Source: Perilla frutescens
Taxonomy: Eukaryota; Streptophyta; Magnoliopsida; Lamiales; Lamiaceae
Direction: 5' to 3'
Length of the DNA stretch: 64,000 nucleotides
Assembly: GCA_026008535.1 (NCBI GenBank)
Contig: BRKX01000003.1
Span: 23,550,001-23,614,000, forward strand
Position numbers and translations under genes: made by a program. Shown piece by piece: positions 33,331-44,442 of the stretch; positions within the stretch are counted from its first letter, which is position 1, and each line of letters opens with the position of its first letter. The notes under the pieces are model-generated. The model was not told where the DNA came from. It ran no database searches and worked only from the letters and a program-made list of their open reading frames with translations.

Positions 33331-34221
33331 TTCCTGTACTTCTGTGACACGTGCAGTAATTTGTGGTTTCTCTTCTTGTTCTGTTCCTGTACTTCTGTGA
33401 CACGTGCATATCCCCAGAACGAAATAGGCAGATCTGAATAGCTCATCATCGATCTAACCATCTCTAACAATGTTCTGTTCCTTCTCTCCGCCATGCCATT
33501 CTGCTGTGGCGTTCCCGATGCAGTCAACTGGGATGTAATCCCATTCTCTGCTAAGTAGTTCCTAAATTCATTCGAGAGATACTCACCACCACGATCAGAC
33601 CGTAGTGATTTGATACTTTTACCTGTACGTTTTTCCACTTCCGCTCTGAATTCTTTGAAAGTCTCAAACCAGGCACATAAAGTTTAGAAACTGAAATATC
33701 CATCCATAAAAAGTTTAGAAACTGAAATTAAGTTTTGCCTAAAACCAGGCACATAAAGACAATCCTTTAAAACTAAAATCCTATCACTAGTAAAAGATAA
33801 GGTTACGTCTCCCACTGCAACTACTGCCACTTTCGTAGCATTGCCCATGTAGACTGAAATCTCTCCATCACTCAGCTGTCTTTTTACTAGGAAACCCTGT
33901 AAAGACATGCAAACATGGTCAGTAGCTCCAGTATCTACTACCCATGACTGAGTAGAACAAGTAGCTAAACATGTTTCAACGATGAGAGATTGAGACGTAC
34001 CCTTCTTCTTCTTCTTAGGACAATCCGCCTTCCAGTGACCTGGTTGGCCGCACTTGAAACACTTTGTCTTTGACTTAAATTCCTCGGGAGGAATCTTAGT
34101 CTTAGACTTCTTCACTTTAGGCGCCCCCTCTGCAGTTTTTTTGGGTGCGTTCTTCTTCTTCCTTTTAGTACCGGAAGAAGACGCCCTATTTTCAGCTAGG
34201 TGTGCCTCTGGATTTCCCTTG
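33331..34221 (-). pseudogene. Copia-2a gag knuckle, protease and integrase pieces with deletions
   Basis: 34115-33684 carries a gag zinc knuckle (CFKCGQPGHWKADC) and protease motif DTGATDHV, running into YVPGFRQNLISVSKLF. The integrase zinc finger and first catalytic Asp are deleted; the frame resumes near 33660 with FKEFRAEVEK, then SLRSDRGGEY (second Asp) and GMAERRNRT (Glu). A second deletion, at about 33410, removes the integrase C-terminus and joins to the integrase-RT linker. Both junctions carry short duplicated filler: 33669-33685 repeats 33745-33761, and 33332-33355 repeats 33384-33407. Confidence 0.8.
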
Positions 34222-35459
34222 CTTTCTTAAGCAAGGCTCTCTGCCTAAGGAATCAGGCCCTATCCATATATGAGAGGGAATTTCTAGCTGTTTTGATGGC
34301 TATCAACAAATGGAAACACTACCTATAGAGGCGCAGATTTGTCATTAAAACTGACCAACAGACCCTCAAGCACCTGTTAGATCAGAAAATTGTGAGCCCC
34401 CTCCAACAGAAGTGGATAACCAAGTTACTTGGGCTAGATTATGAGATACTCTATAAGAAAGGGGCTGAGAATAGGGCTGTTGATGCCTTGTCTAGGGCCT
34501 ATGAAGTGGCAAATAAGTGCCAAGCTTTGAGCACTATCACTCCCTTATGGGTGCAAGAGGTACTACAGAGCTATGAAGGAGACCCTGCTATTGCTAAAAT
34601 CAAATCTGCAGTGGAGGCTGACCTTACAGAGAATTCTAAATACACTTTCACACAAGGGATAGTAAGGTATAAGGGTAGGGTTACTGTGGGAGCTGATCAA
34701 GATCTCAGGAGCAGAATCTTAACTGCTATGCATAGCTCCCCATATGGGGGACATTCATTTATATGAGACTCAAGGCAGCTTTCTACTAGGCTGGCATGAA
34801 ATCTGAAGTGGTGGAACTATTGAAGACTTGTAATATCTACTCCCTGAATAAGCCTAGTAGTGGCTCTACCCCGACTTTGTTGCAGCCCCTACCCATTCCT
34901 GACCAGCCATCGAGCCATATTACAATGGACTTCATAGAAGGCCTACCCAAGTCCTATAGAAAAGATGTTATACTGGTTGTTATTGACAGGTTGACCAAGT
35001 TTGGTCATTTCCTACCCCTGTCTCATCCCTTCACAGCCCAAAATGTGGCCAACATTTTCTTGGACAACATCTATAAACTGCATGAAATGCCTGTCAGCAT
35101 TGTTACTGACATGGACAAGGTTTTCACCAGTTTGTTTTGGAAGGAGCTATTCAAGGTCATGGGAGTAACTCTAAATTTCTCCTCAGCCTACCACCTACAG
35201 ACAGATGGCCAGACTAAAAGATTAAATCAGTGCCTAGAGAACTATCTGACACGATCGACGAGGGGCTCTACCGCTTGTCTCTAAGTTTCATCCCGGACTT
35301 CCACATTCTGCAAAAAGGAAGAGAGGCGGTCGATCAAGTTTTTGTTAAGTGGGGGGATGAAAAGTTGAATCTTGTTTCCTAGGAAGACGCAAAGTTCATC
35401 AAAAAGAGATTTCCTTAATTTAATCCTTGCGGACAAGGATCTAAATCAGGAAGGGATAA
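34222..35459 (+). pseudogene. Gypsy pol fragment: RNase H end, integrase
   Basis: Plus-strand frames begin inside RNase H (LSKAL, SIYEREFLAVLMAINKWKHY with a stop, then KTDQQTLKHLLDQK). They continue through 34392-34766 (VDALSRAYE; integrase H-region GGHS) and 34796-35284 (MDFIEGLPKS first Asp; IVTDMDKVFTS second Asp; GQTKRLNQ). The catalytic Glu expected in GQTERxNQ is Lys here. A polyprotein tail (about 35290-35440) ends near a purine-rich stretch GGAAGGGATAA. The integrase Cys pair is missing between the two frames. Protease, RT and everything upstream are lost at the junction with Copia-2a. Confidence 0.82.
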
Positions 35460-35882
35460 TGTTGTGGCCCTAACGCTACAGAAAAAGGAAGAAGAGGGAG
35501 AGGTGTTCGGAGTAGAGGAAACTGGCGAACTGGGGAAGTGCAAGAAAGGATTTTTAAGGATTTCAGGGAATGAAGAAGAATTGCGGATCGATTTTCAAAA
35601 GAGGGTTGGGCCGACAGCGAGTCGGATTCACACAAAGGAGTAATGGGCTACTTCAGAACTGGGTTTATCTAGGGTTGTTGTTTCATTTTGTGGTCCCGGT
35701 TATTGTATGCTTTATATAGGCATTTTTGCCTAAGTGGAATGATATGAAAAAGATTACTCTAATTCCTCCCTTATTCTCTCTCTCTCGTTCATTTCTCTGT
35801 TTTCTGCTTTTCTTCCATTCTCAAATCAATTCCCATTAAAATTACAAGATATTTGCTACACTCCAGTACAGATTTTACAACA
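35460..35882 (+). repeat. Gypsy fragment 3' LTR
   Basis: 423 bp from TGTTGTGGCC to TTTTACAACA, with TGTTGT/ACAACA ends, directly after a purine tract (35449-35459). A TATA box TTATATAG lies at 35712-35719. Only this one LTR is present. Confidence 0.7.
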
Positions 35883-36858
35883 AATCACAAAATAGGTAAA
35901 AAGAAAAATAAGAAAAATCGGGAGACCACAGAAACCATAACACACACATGTCGGGAGTAACGTGCCATGCTAGCACACGTGGAGCTGCGGACGGAGCCGT
36001 GGGTGAGGTTGTGGATATTTTCCATATATTTGGATTTTTATGTATTTTCAGTTTTTGGGCTTATTTTAGTTTTCTATTTGGTTTAGAACTTTAATAGGAC
36101 ATTTTATTATTTTTTCCAACCTATAAAAGGATTTGTAAAAATTATTTTGGAACAAATTATTATTCATTATTCAAAAATAACATGAGTCATTGTTTTTCTC
36201 TCTGGAGAATTTATCTGAGGTTCACAATACACCGTGAGATTCAATCGACTTATCAAATAGATCCAACGCCCCCGTTAGTGGCGTCTACACATCCAATACA
36301 AGTTCGTGTTTTCATTCGATAGCGGGTTGCGGATTCAATTAATTCGTGGTTCAACATCGTTGTGAGGCTAGGGTTTGGACTATCAATCCATTCCGTGTGT
36401 GTAACCTGATACTCCTGGGAAAACAACTGCTGTCTTTGTCATTGTGCCGGTGAGGATCACATCACCATATGTGTGGGATGATCGAGCCACTTGGGTCGAC
36501 CTGAGTCTTAATTTTGCATAGGGTCGACCCAGGTGAATAGGGTCGGGTCGACCCATCCTTTTATATTTTGAACTGGACCAGGTCGACCGGCACTTTCCGG
36601 GTCGACCCAACCCCTTTTCAAATTGGGCTTTAGATTTTTTCGAGTTTTGATTATTTAATTCACTCCAATAGGCTTTAATTACGTATTTAATTAAGACCAA
36701 AAGCCTAATCAACCACCTCTTCAAATCCTCTTGTCCATATTCACTGGTTTTGCTTCAAATATGAAACGAAATCATAACAATTACTGCAAAACTAGCAAAC
36801 ACATAAAAAACTCCAAATGATAACAATATAATCTCAAAAGCAATATAAAATACACAAC
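35883..36858. other. Unassigned sequence with promoter-like and palindrome-rich parts
   Basis: No coding frame is supported; the minus-strand ORF at 36383-36724 has no family features. CCTATAAAAGG near 36121 followed by an untranslated-leader-like stretch suggests a decayed LTR promoter. 36490-36610 holds five GTCGAC palindromes. The TSD ACAAC of Copia-2b ends it at 36854-36858. Confidence 0.4.
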
Positions 36859-37528
36859 TGTTAGTTTTATATACTGGAAGACTTGTCTTTGTATACTTTT
36901 GTAATGATGTGATTATATGAAATAACAGTTATTACAGTCACTGTTTGCATTTAGTTTATTTTATATAATTTTTCTATGCAATGTTCCATATACTTACATT
37001 GTAGATGATATTGTGTGGGGAGTCACATGATAAGATCATGTCATTAGAACCTTTTATTGTATTAAAGAGCTCACGGCTTAGATGGTCCTAAACACACCAT
37101 CCGTACACCGTAGAATAATCTGAGAAGTTAGTTTATCTTGACTAACTGATTATTCTAGTACACTTATTAGTGTATTGAGGAGGATCACGATAGGATACTA
37201 TTCTCTGTCTCTAACCCAGTTAGTGAGAGAATAAAGATCCACAGAGTTCGGGTTCTGAACTCATGTGATATTGGCGAGCATATGTGTGCGTTATTTATTA
37301 CTTTGATTTATCAATAGCTTAGATGTTTTTGTAGATCAATAAACTCGATATCTTGGGTAATAACAGTGTATGCATGATGTGTTGAGCAGTATGCATGAGC
37401 ACCGTGTCCTGATGCGCCAGGTTGATGATGTTCTCTTGAGGAAACACAAGTTCATGTTGAAACCCTGCAGGTGGAATTTATTCCGTACATGATAAAGCTT
37501 GTGTGGTACTACTCAAGGTTTTAGATGT

Positions 37529-38817
37529 TGATGAAGCCATGCAAGGCATTGAAGGCCTTGAACCTGAGCTGCAATTCAAAGGTCCAATGATGCGACTTCG
37601 AGCGAAGAAATCGCAAGGTTATCTACAAGTGTTGATTCGCAAAAAGTTCGAAGAATTGGAAGATGCGAAGGGCAGCCATATATTAGTTAATTTATTAACT
37701 AATGAAGATCAAGATCATACCATGGAGAATATAACTTGAAGAGTTGAAGAAGAGATCAAGAAGAAGTGCACGTGTGCATGAAGAAGTCGACGTGCATGCA
37801 TGAAGAAATTCGACCCTTATTCAATTTAATTAGGGGTTGAATTTTATCAAGACTATAGTATTTATTTTATTTAATTTAAGATTATAGTGGATCATATTTT
37901 ATTTAATATTTTTATGTTAATTTTCGTTCATAATAGTATAGGTTTGACTAGAATTATATTTAAGGCAATTTTCTACCTTGAATAGAATTATAGTTTAGGT
38001 ATTTTTCTAGTATAGTTAGAAATTGGATCAGGTATTCATTACTTTCGTGCTCCCTATGTCCTATAAATAGGGGAACCATGTTACTTTGATATTTTAGATA
38101 TTATTGATTAAAATTGCTTTTGCATTCAATTTGTGTCTCAACCGTTTAAAGCTTTTGATTGTTTTCCTCGAAAATACTCATTCTTGAAGCTTAGAAAACT
38201 TTGAGTCTTACATCAAGGGAACGTTCTAATTCACATAAAGAATTAGGGTGAACTCGCTACGAAGAACAGCTTGGAGATTCATTTTCGTCGTACAAGATAC
38301 GCCGGGGATTAATTGGGTTGTAATTCACCAATACCATCATCGTCCATCATCATCAACGACTTCCTACCATCCTTCATCGACATCCGTATCCTCCTCAACC
38401 ATCCAAGAGCTGATCGTGTGTCGATCATCAAGGGTTCGGTACCGTACGCGTCAAATTCACCGTGTTCATCGTCGATACCGTAAGTACTTCATAGCCTTAA
38501 CATACCCTATCTACTCAAGCCCTTATAAACCCATTAAACACATCCTAACCACCCCATATTCATCCCTCAAACCATCATTCCAAATCAGCCCCTTTATTGT
38601 TGGATTTGTGTTCCCTTTTTGTGTCATCGTCTAGGTGTCGTAATTAGGTTTAGACTGCTTTGTTTATTCGTTTGAGTCATTTGATTGGTTTAATTTCAGT
38701 TTATTGTCGTTTATTTGAGTCTTAGAGTAGGATTGAATCTTTCCTTTAGTTGGCGTGTTCTTTCCTAGAAGTCTTCCGCGCGTCTCGTATCCTGTACAAA
38801 TTGTCCGGGTTACATCA
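37529..38817 (+). mobile_element. Solo LTR or short retroelement with coding-like 5' end
   Basis: 1289 bp from TGATGAAGCC to GGTTACATCA, with TGATG/CATCA ends and the TSD GATGT (37524-37528 and 38818-38822). The Copia-2a LTR shows the uninterrupted target. The first ~210 bp (to 37739) are an open frame with GPMMRLRAKK, similar to the polyprotein tail of some gypsy elements. A TATA box CCTATAAATAGGGG lies near 38050, followed by an untranslated leader. No internal domain is seen. Confidence 0.7.
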
Positions 38818-39654
38818 GATGTTAATTAATTATAGTTGTTAGAGACTGATATAATTAATTAATGAACATTATATCTTAAACACGGAGAATGGCTGGACTA
38901 AAGGAGAAAACATATTCACAAATATGTATTAAATTGGTAGGTTAATATTTGTAACACCCCGGAATTTTGATTAAGGTTTAGAGGATTCTTAATGATAATT
39001 AAGAAGTTAAGGAAGAAATTTAATTAAGGTTAATTGAGGTCAGATGTCAGTCACGACTTTAAGGGTCAGTTTTCATGAAAATCATCTTTTTAGAAAATTT
39101 GATCTTAAATCTTTTATGGCCATTCGTGGTCTCGTTAGAAAGGTTTTAACTTAAGGAGTATGCCGGTGTTTTCGGATTTTAATTCTAAAGTCAATTGAGT
39201 TCCCGGTGATGAAAAGCATATATAAAGGATGGATGAATAGTAACTTTTGCGTGCGTTCGTGTTTTGAGAAATTTACGAAATCCTCCTCGTTGATCCGAGT
39301 CTAGTTCTTTCAGGCCCCTCTTATGGGAAATGACCCAAGGATTCCGTTGGCGTTCACAGATTACCATTCTGAGGTCAATCGAACGCTCGGGAGTAAAATT
39401 TGTCAGTTTGAGTGAATAGTAAAAAGTAATTCCAAAAAGGGAATCTTTGCTCGTCTTTCTTCAGACGACCCTGTCTTTTTCACAAATCAAGTTGGTTCAC
39501 TAGTATTCGAGCCAACGAGTCTCCTGATATTTTTAGATTTCGTGTCTGAGGTCATTTGGACCTCGACATCGAATAAAGTAGATTTTAACCGAACCCGGGG
39601 TAACTTTTGCGGTATTCTTGCACTGAAGTGGCTTCCCTTGGAAGCCAAAGCTTT

Positions 39655-39668
39655 TCCTATAAATACAA
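39655..39668 (+). promoter_or_regulatory. Core promoter of the gypsy solo LTR
   Basis: CCTATAAATACAAGG with a CT-rich stretch 25-40 bp downstream, the pattern of a plant TATA promoter. Confidence 0.5.
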
Positions 39669-40404
39669 GGCCACCTCTTTCACTTTTTCCACACCAATTT
39701 CACCCATTCCTCATTTCTAGAGAGTGGGAAAGCTTTTGAGAGCCGAGAAAGTTCTGTCGAAGTAAAAAGCGTTCTTCGTGAGTGTTATGCAAGACGATGA
39801 GCGGAGTGGCGTGGAAGGGATGCGGTGAGGGAAGGTGCTAGGGGCACCGTTGGGTTGTAGCGGGTGGCTCTACCGCCGTTGCAACTCGACGAGACGCCGA
39901 GCTAGCCACCTTCATTCGACGCACCTAACCCCGTCCATTCTTATTCGTCGGTCTCGATCTCCATTTCTTTTTCCGTCTTTAAATTCCACATTTACTTTCC
40001 GTTCTTTACGTTCTTCACGTTCTTCATTATTGCTCGTTTACCTTCCGTCTAAGTTGTATTTCAGTTTTTATTGAAGTTCCAAGTTAATAACGTTTACGTT
40101 ATATTTCTCGCTTTATTCATGTCATTATTATTCTTGAGATAAGCCCCGTTTATTCCGTTTAAATTCCGTTCAAGCTATATTTAAAGATTTCGTCATTATT
40201 CTAAATATTTAAAGAGGATTATCGTGTTTATGCCGTTATAATGCCAAAATTCTTTTTAAGTTAAGGCATGTTATTGCATGATAAATTCAAGTACGTTGTT
40301 TTTAAGAAATTTCAGGTTAAATGTTCTTCGTGTTTGTCGAAAGAATCAACGAACACGAAGAACCCAGTTGAAGATCGCCCAGGAAGAGAGAGAAACCAGG
40401 CCCA

Positions 40405-40545
40405 TGACCGCGGGGGGTGCGCGGCCGCGCAGCATCCCCCTCGGCCTAGAATCCCGCGGGCGCGGAGGGTGCGCGGGCGCGGCGCTGTGCGGGCGCGCGG
40501 GGTGCAGCCGGCGCGCGATGCCCCCCCGTGTCATCCGACGCTGAT
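40405..40545. other. GC-rich block inside the gypsy solo LTR
   Basis: About 140 bp that are mostly G and C with many CpG (GCGCGGCCGCGC, GGGCGCGGCG, GCCGGCGCGCG), in a setting that is otherwise AT-rich. The arginine- and alanine-rich ORFs here result from the composition. Confidence 0.8.
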
Positions 40546-42757
40546 TCTTCCATCTTTTCGAGTTTTGCAAGTCGTGTTATTTCCAAGTTATTTTCAAGTT
40601 AAATTTTCGAGTAATCCATTCAAGTTATTCTTTGTCTAAAAATTGGCAAATCAAGTCGAGATGTTCTTTAAATAAATTCTTCTCGAAATTTATAAAGTCG
40701 TAAAGTCATGCAATCTGTAAATAAATCTTAGATGTTAGTCTTTGAGTAAAACGCCCTTATTTCTCGCTTTAGATAGTCAATTTCCTCAAAGAAGGTTGCT
40801 AAGTCGATGATTCGACTTTTGTAGGAATAAGTGAGCCTCATAGGAAATCGGAGAAGGATCTTCAGCTCGTTGTTTCATCTTCTGTCCAGTAATCGAGGTG
40901 GGTAAATCTATACTCATCTAAAGTTTGAGCTAATAAGCTTTAGAAGCATATAGGGCAAATGAGATATCCAATAAAGCATTTTTGCTCTGCCCGATCGATC
41001 TCTGTACAAGGAAGGAAGGAAAGAAAGATATTATGTTCTAATTAAGCTCTTGAGAATGTTTAGAAATGCTAGAAATATTAAAGTATTGATATTCTTAGCA
41101 TGTGATGTTTAGAATAGTCTTTAGTTGGGATTCGTATTCATTTACGTTCATCTCCTTGTATTGAATGTTTATACTGTGTTAAGGCTCGTAAGTTAAGAAT
41201 TAAGGATTACCTTGTTAGGGTAGCGTTAAATCCCTTATAGGCCAAGATTATGCTTTACTAAAGGACTAACCCTTAGACGTTGCTCTAAGATTGGTTTTGC
41301 TAACCAGATGAAGGAAGAAAGGAACTTAGCATTTCGCTTAAGCAGAAATTAAGCTCACAACTTTTAGAGGGAGTCACTGCTGGGTTAATTCCCTCGCAAA
41401 CTCATTTGGATATTTGAGGTAACCCCTCTTCTATCCCATGGCATGCCTAAGGGTACAGTTGACATTAGGTTTGAGCCAAGGTTGGGCCCAAAAGTAAAGA
41501 AAAGATTTTGCGGATATGGAGAGGGCTTTTGCGTTTTGCTCTCCATATACCGCCAGTTCATTGTTGGATATTTCTCAAGTTATTAAAGAAGCTTTCATTA
41601 AAACCCACTGAGTACATTAGTGCTCACGCCCTCTTTTTCAAATGTTTTCAGGTTGAGATGCCGAGGATGATGGTGGCTGTGGATGTGGGTTGGCTGCCAA
41701 GATTGTTTTGCTATTATATAAGTTTCTTTGAAATCCCATTATGTGTTCTGCTACTCTGATTAACTCTTTCTAAATTCCGTTCAAAGTTCTATTATGATTA
41801 TTCGAGATTCTAAGAATATTCTCAGACATGATTACACATATATAAGACGCATATTAAGTTTATTTCCGCTTTCCGAGTATGTTTTCTTTCCGCCTGTAAA
41901 AGAGCCTATGCTTGTTGGTGTCTGATTAGTTAGCCGTGTTATTCCGCTAAAGCATGTTTCCTTCTTAATCAAGTAAACCCGAGTATCATCAACTATCTTC
42001 AAAGCGTACCTTTATTCTTAAACTTCTTCGTTAATCTTCTGACTTTACTCGGTAAATCCCTTAATAACACCCCGTCCCCATTCGTTAATCCCTATCTCGG
42101 GACCGGGCTGTTACAGTATTACTTCTTTAGTGGAATAAAAGTAATACTTAATTTATTTAATTATATCCTAAGTTTATTGGATATTGGATATTAAATAAAT
42201 TAGTGGGCCAATTTAATATTCTTCTAGATCCCTGTTGTAGCCCAATTGACTGTTAGTGGACTGGATATAGGACTTGAGATAGAGGCCCAAACCCAGTACG
42301 GTTGGGAAAGTGATTTTCGCCCACCTCCCGATATAATAAAGGGAGGGGGATGAAAATTTCAGCATAATAATTTAGCTCCTCTTTGTCTTTCAAGATATCC
42401 ACAGATTTCACAACCCTATCAGTAGTATACATCCCATTCTGTATCTGATACTCAGTCCAGGAATACAATAGAAGATCTTGGAGTAGAATTTGTGGTGGGT
42501 GATTTTTGTGAAGAAAAAGGGGCGTTTGTTTCAATTCATTCAACAACAAGATTAGTTCTGTAATCTTGTCCTCAGACCGTCTGACAATTGTAAGTAATTC
42601 AAATCTATGTATTCCGCTTTGTTAGATTCATTTTGCATGATTTTGTACTTGACGTGATAAACATGCATGTGACATAAAAATATAATTTGCATGAACATGT
42701 GATTAATGAACATCCAATGGATCCTGCGGTGGTTTAATTCGAAAAAAACCCAACAAT

Positions 42758-42769
42758 TGGTATCAGAGC
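42758..42769 (+). other. Copia-2b primer binding site, initiator-Met tRNA type
   Basis: TGGTATCAGAGC two bases after the LTR end. Confidence 0.92.
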
Positions 42770-44437
42770 GGGTTTTGGCATTGTTCTAGGATTAATCCAA
42801 GCATATTTTCGATATACATAATTAAATTTGATGGTAAATTTATGGTGTTTAAATTTTCAGATTTAATTGTGCATGTATTTCGATTATATGGTATTCAAAG
42901 CTTGGATAAATTTTTGATGCAATTCGAAAATTTTAGTTTTGAAGATTCTAAGAATTTTCGAAAATCATAAGATTAAATTTGGATGATATGTTCTTCAAAT
43001 TTTTAGATTTATTTTATGATGGTTGTCGAAAATTTGAGATCAATTTTTTAAGATTTGATGTTTTAAAATTCCCTAATTTTGTACATTAAATTTTCAGCAC
43101 TATGAAAATTAAATTTGGATGGTTTTTGATCAACATCAAAATTTCCAGATTTATTTTAGTGTGGTTCGAAAATTTTGAGAGATTAAAAGTTGCCTAATTC
43201 AAATCTAGATAGGTTTGAAATTATAATTTTAAATTTGGTAATTTTTCAAGTGGATCAAAATTTTCAGATTTATTCTTCTTGAAAATTTCGAAACCTATAC
43301 TATAATATTTGGAATATTTTTTTTGATTAATGTCAAAATTTTCAAATATGAAATATAGTAATAATTTTCTATTTTAATGAATTAATTTGGAGAAGATTTT
43401 GATGAAAGTCAAATTTCCAGATTTATTTATTAGAGTGGATCGAAAATTAGGGTATCGGATTAAGATTTGATATTATTTGATGTATATCTTAATTTACCTA
43501 ATTTTAATTTTGATAGATTTTAAAATAGAATTTTAAATTTGGAAGAATTTGAAATGAATCAAATTTCCAGATTTATTATTTTGATAATTTTCGAAATCTA
43601 TGCATTAAAATTAGATAAGGTAATTTTTGGATATAGATAAATAATTATCAAAATTCAATTGTGATAGGAATTTAAATTTGGATAGGGTTTGGAAGATTTT
43701 GAAGTGGATCAAATATCCAAACTTTATCCTTGAACATTTCCATTCTTATGGATAATATTTGGATTGGATTTTTGATTTATATCAAGATATCCAAATATTA
43801 TTTAATTAAGGTAGTTCGAAGATATTAAATAAATTTGGTGGATAATTTTAAATAATTTTCAGATTTATTTTGATGTATTTTTGAAAATATACAAGTTTAA
43901 AATTGGTGGATAATTATTTTAATTTCCAATTTTTATCTTGTGAATAATATCGAATTAATTAATTTAATTAATTGTAAAATTTGAATATTATTATTCATGC
44001 ATAGATATTATATGTTATTTTATGTGTTTCATATAAATATGATTGTTGGATTTGTAGACTGTGTTTGTTTGCAGGTTTACCAACTATCTTGGCTCCTTTA
44101 TTTATGTGATGTATGTTTATGTTGAATGGATGTTTGGCCGTATGCCGGTTTGGCTATGTGATTTTAATCCATGAGAAAATCCATGGATTAGGTCTAGATT
44201 TTATTTTACGTTGTTTTAATGTAATAGATATAAAGCTGTTAGACTGAGTGTTTGAGTAATTTTTATTTTAGCAATATTAGATTTTTTCTTTTGGAATAGA
44301 TAGTCTGTATTGAATAAAAATCGAAGATCAACTCAAAGAAGGAAAGTAGTTCAGCACCAAGAAGGAAGGTTCACCAGTTCACGTCCTGAAACCTTAAATG
44401 GAGCTAGGGTTTTCGACGAGGCGCGGTGAAGGGGGCG
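42770..44437 (+). other. Copia-2b leader with degenerate repeats
   Basis: No coding frame. From 42830 to 43930 the phrase TCAAATTTCCAGATTTATT or a variant recurs about seven times (near 42856, 43006, 43135, 43255, 43410, 43557, 43858), at intervals mostly of 120-150 bp. The leader continues after the solo LTR at 46765-47510, again without a gene. Confidence 0.6.
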
Positions 44438-44442
44438 GCGGT

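Larger units (their letters stand above)
30159..34221 (-). mobile_element. Copia-2a: truncated Ty1/copia element
   Basis: Minus-strand copia with its 3' LTR at 30159-31581, polypurine tract at 31582-31592, then RNase H, RT, integrase pieces, protease and gag zinc knuckle up to about 34221. There it joins a plus-strand gypsy fragment. The 5' half of gag, the leader and the 5' LTR are gone. Same family as Copia-2b (36859-55778), in opposite orientation. Confidence 0.85.
38950..42115 (+). mobile_element. Tekay/Del-type gypsy solo LTR
   Basis: 3166 bp from TGTAACACCCCGG to CCGGGCTGTTACA; flanks ATATT (38945-38949) and GTATT (42116-42120) are a one-mismatch TSD, and the Copia-2a LTR supports GTATT as the original. 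TATA box at 39658-39665 (TATAAATA). Same family as the minus-strand LTR at 48145-53459: both share GGTCATTTGGACCT and similar flanking blocks. It contains a GC-rich block at 40405-40545. No pol sequence. Confidence 0.83.
36859..42755 (+). repeat. Copia-2b 5' LTR, with two elements inserted
   Basis: Starts TGTTAGTTTTATATACTGG and ends GAAAAAAACCCAACA. The real LTR parts are 36859-37528, 38823-38949 and 42121-42755; together about 1432 bp, aligning with the 1423-bp Copia-2a LTR. Confidence 0.88.

Noticed and set aside
39835..40074. 79-residue Arg/Ser-rich ORF after an LTR promoter
   Set aside because: Within the LTR leader; no family features.
40268..40639. 123-residue Arg/Ala/Pro-rich ORF in the GC block
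   Set aside because: GC-rich DNA rarely has stops; three overlapping frames give similar Arg-rich ORFs, and there is no start context or family match.
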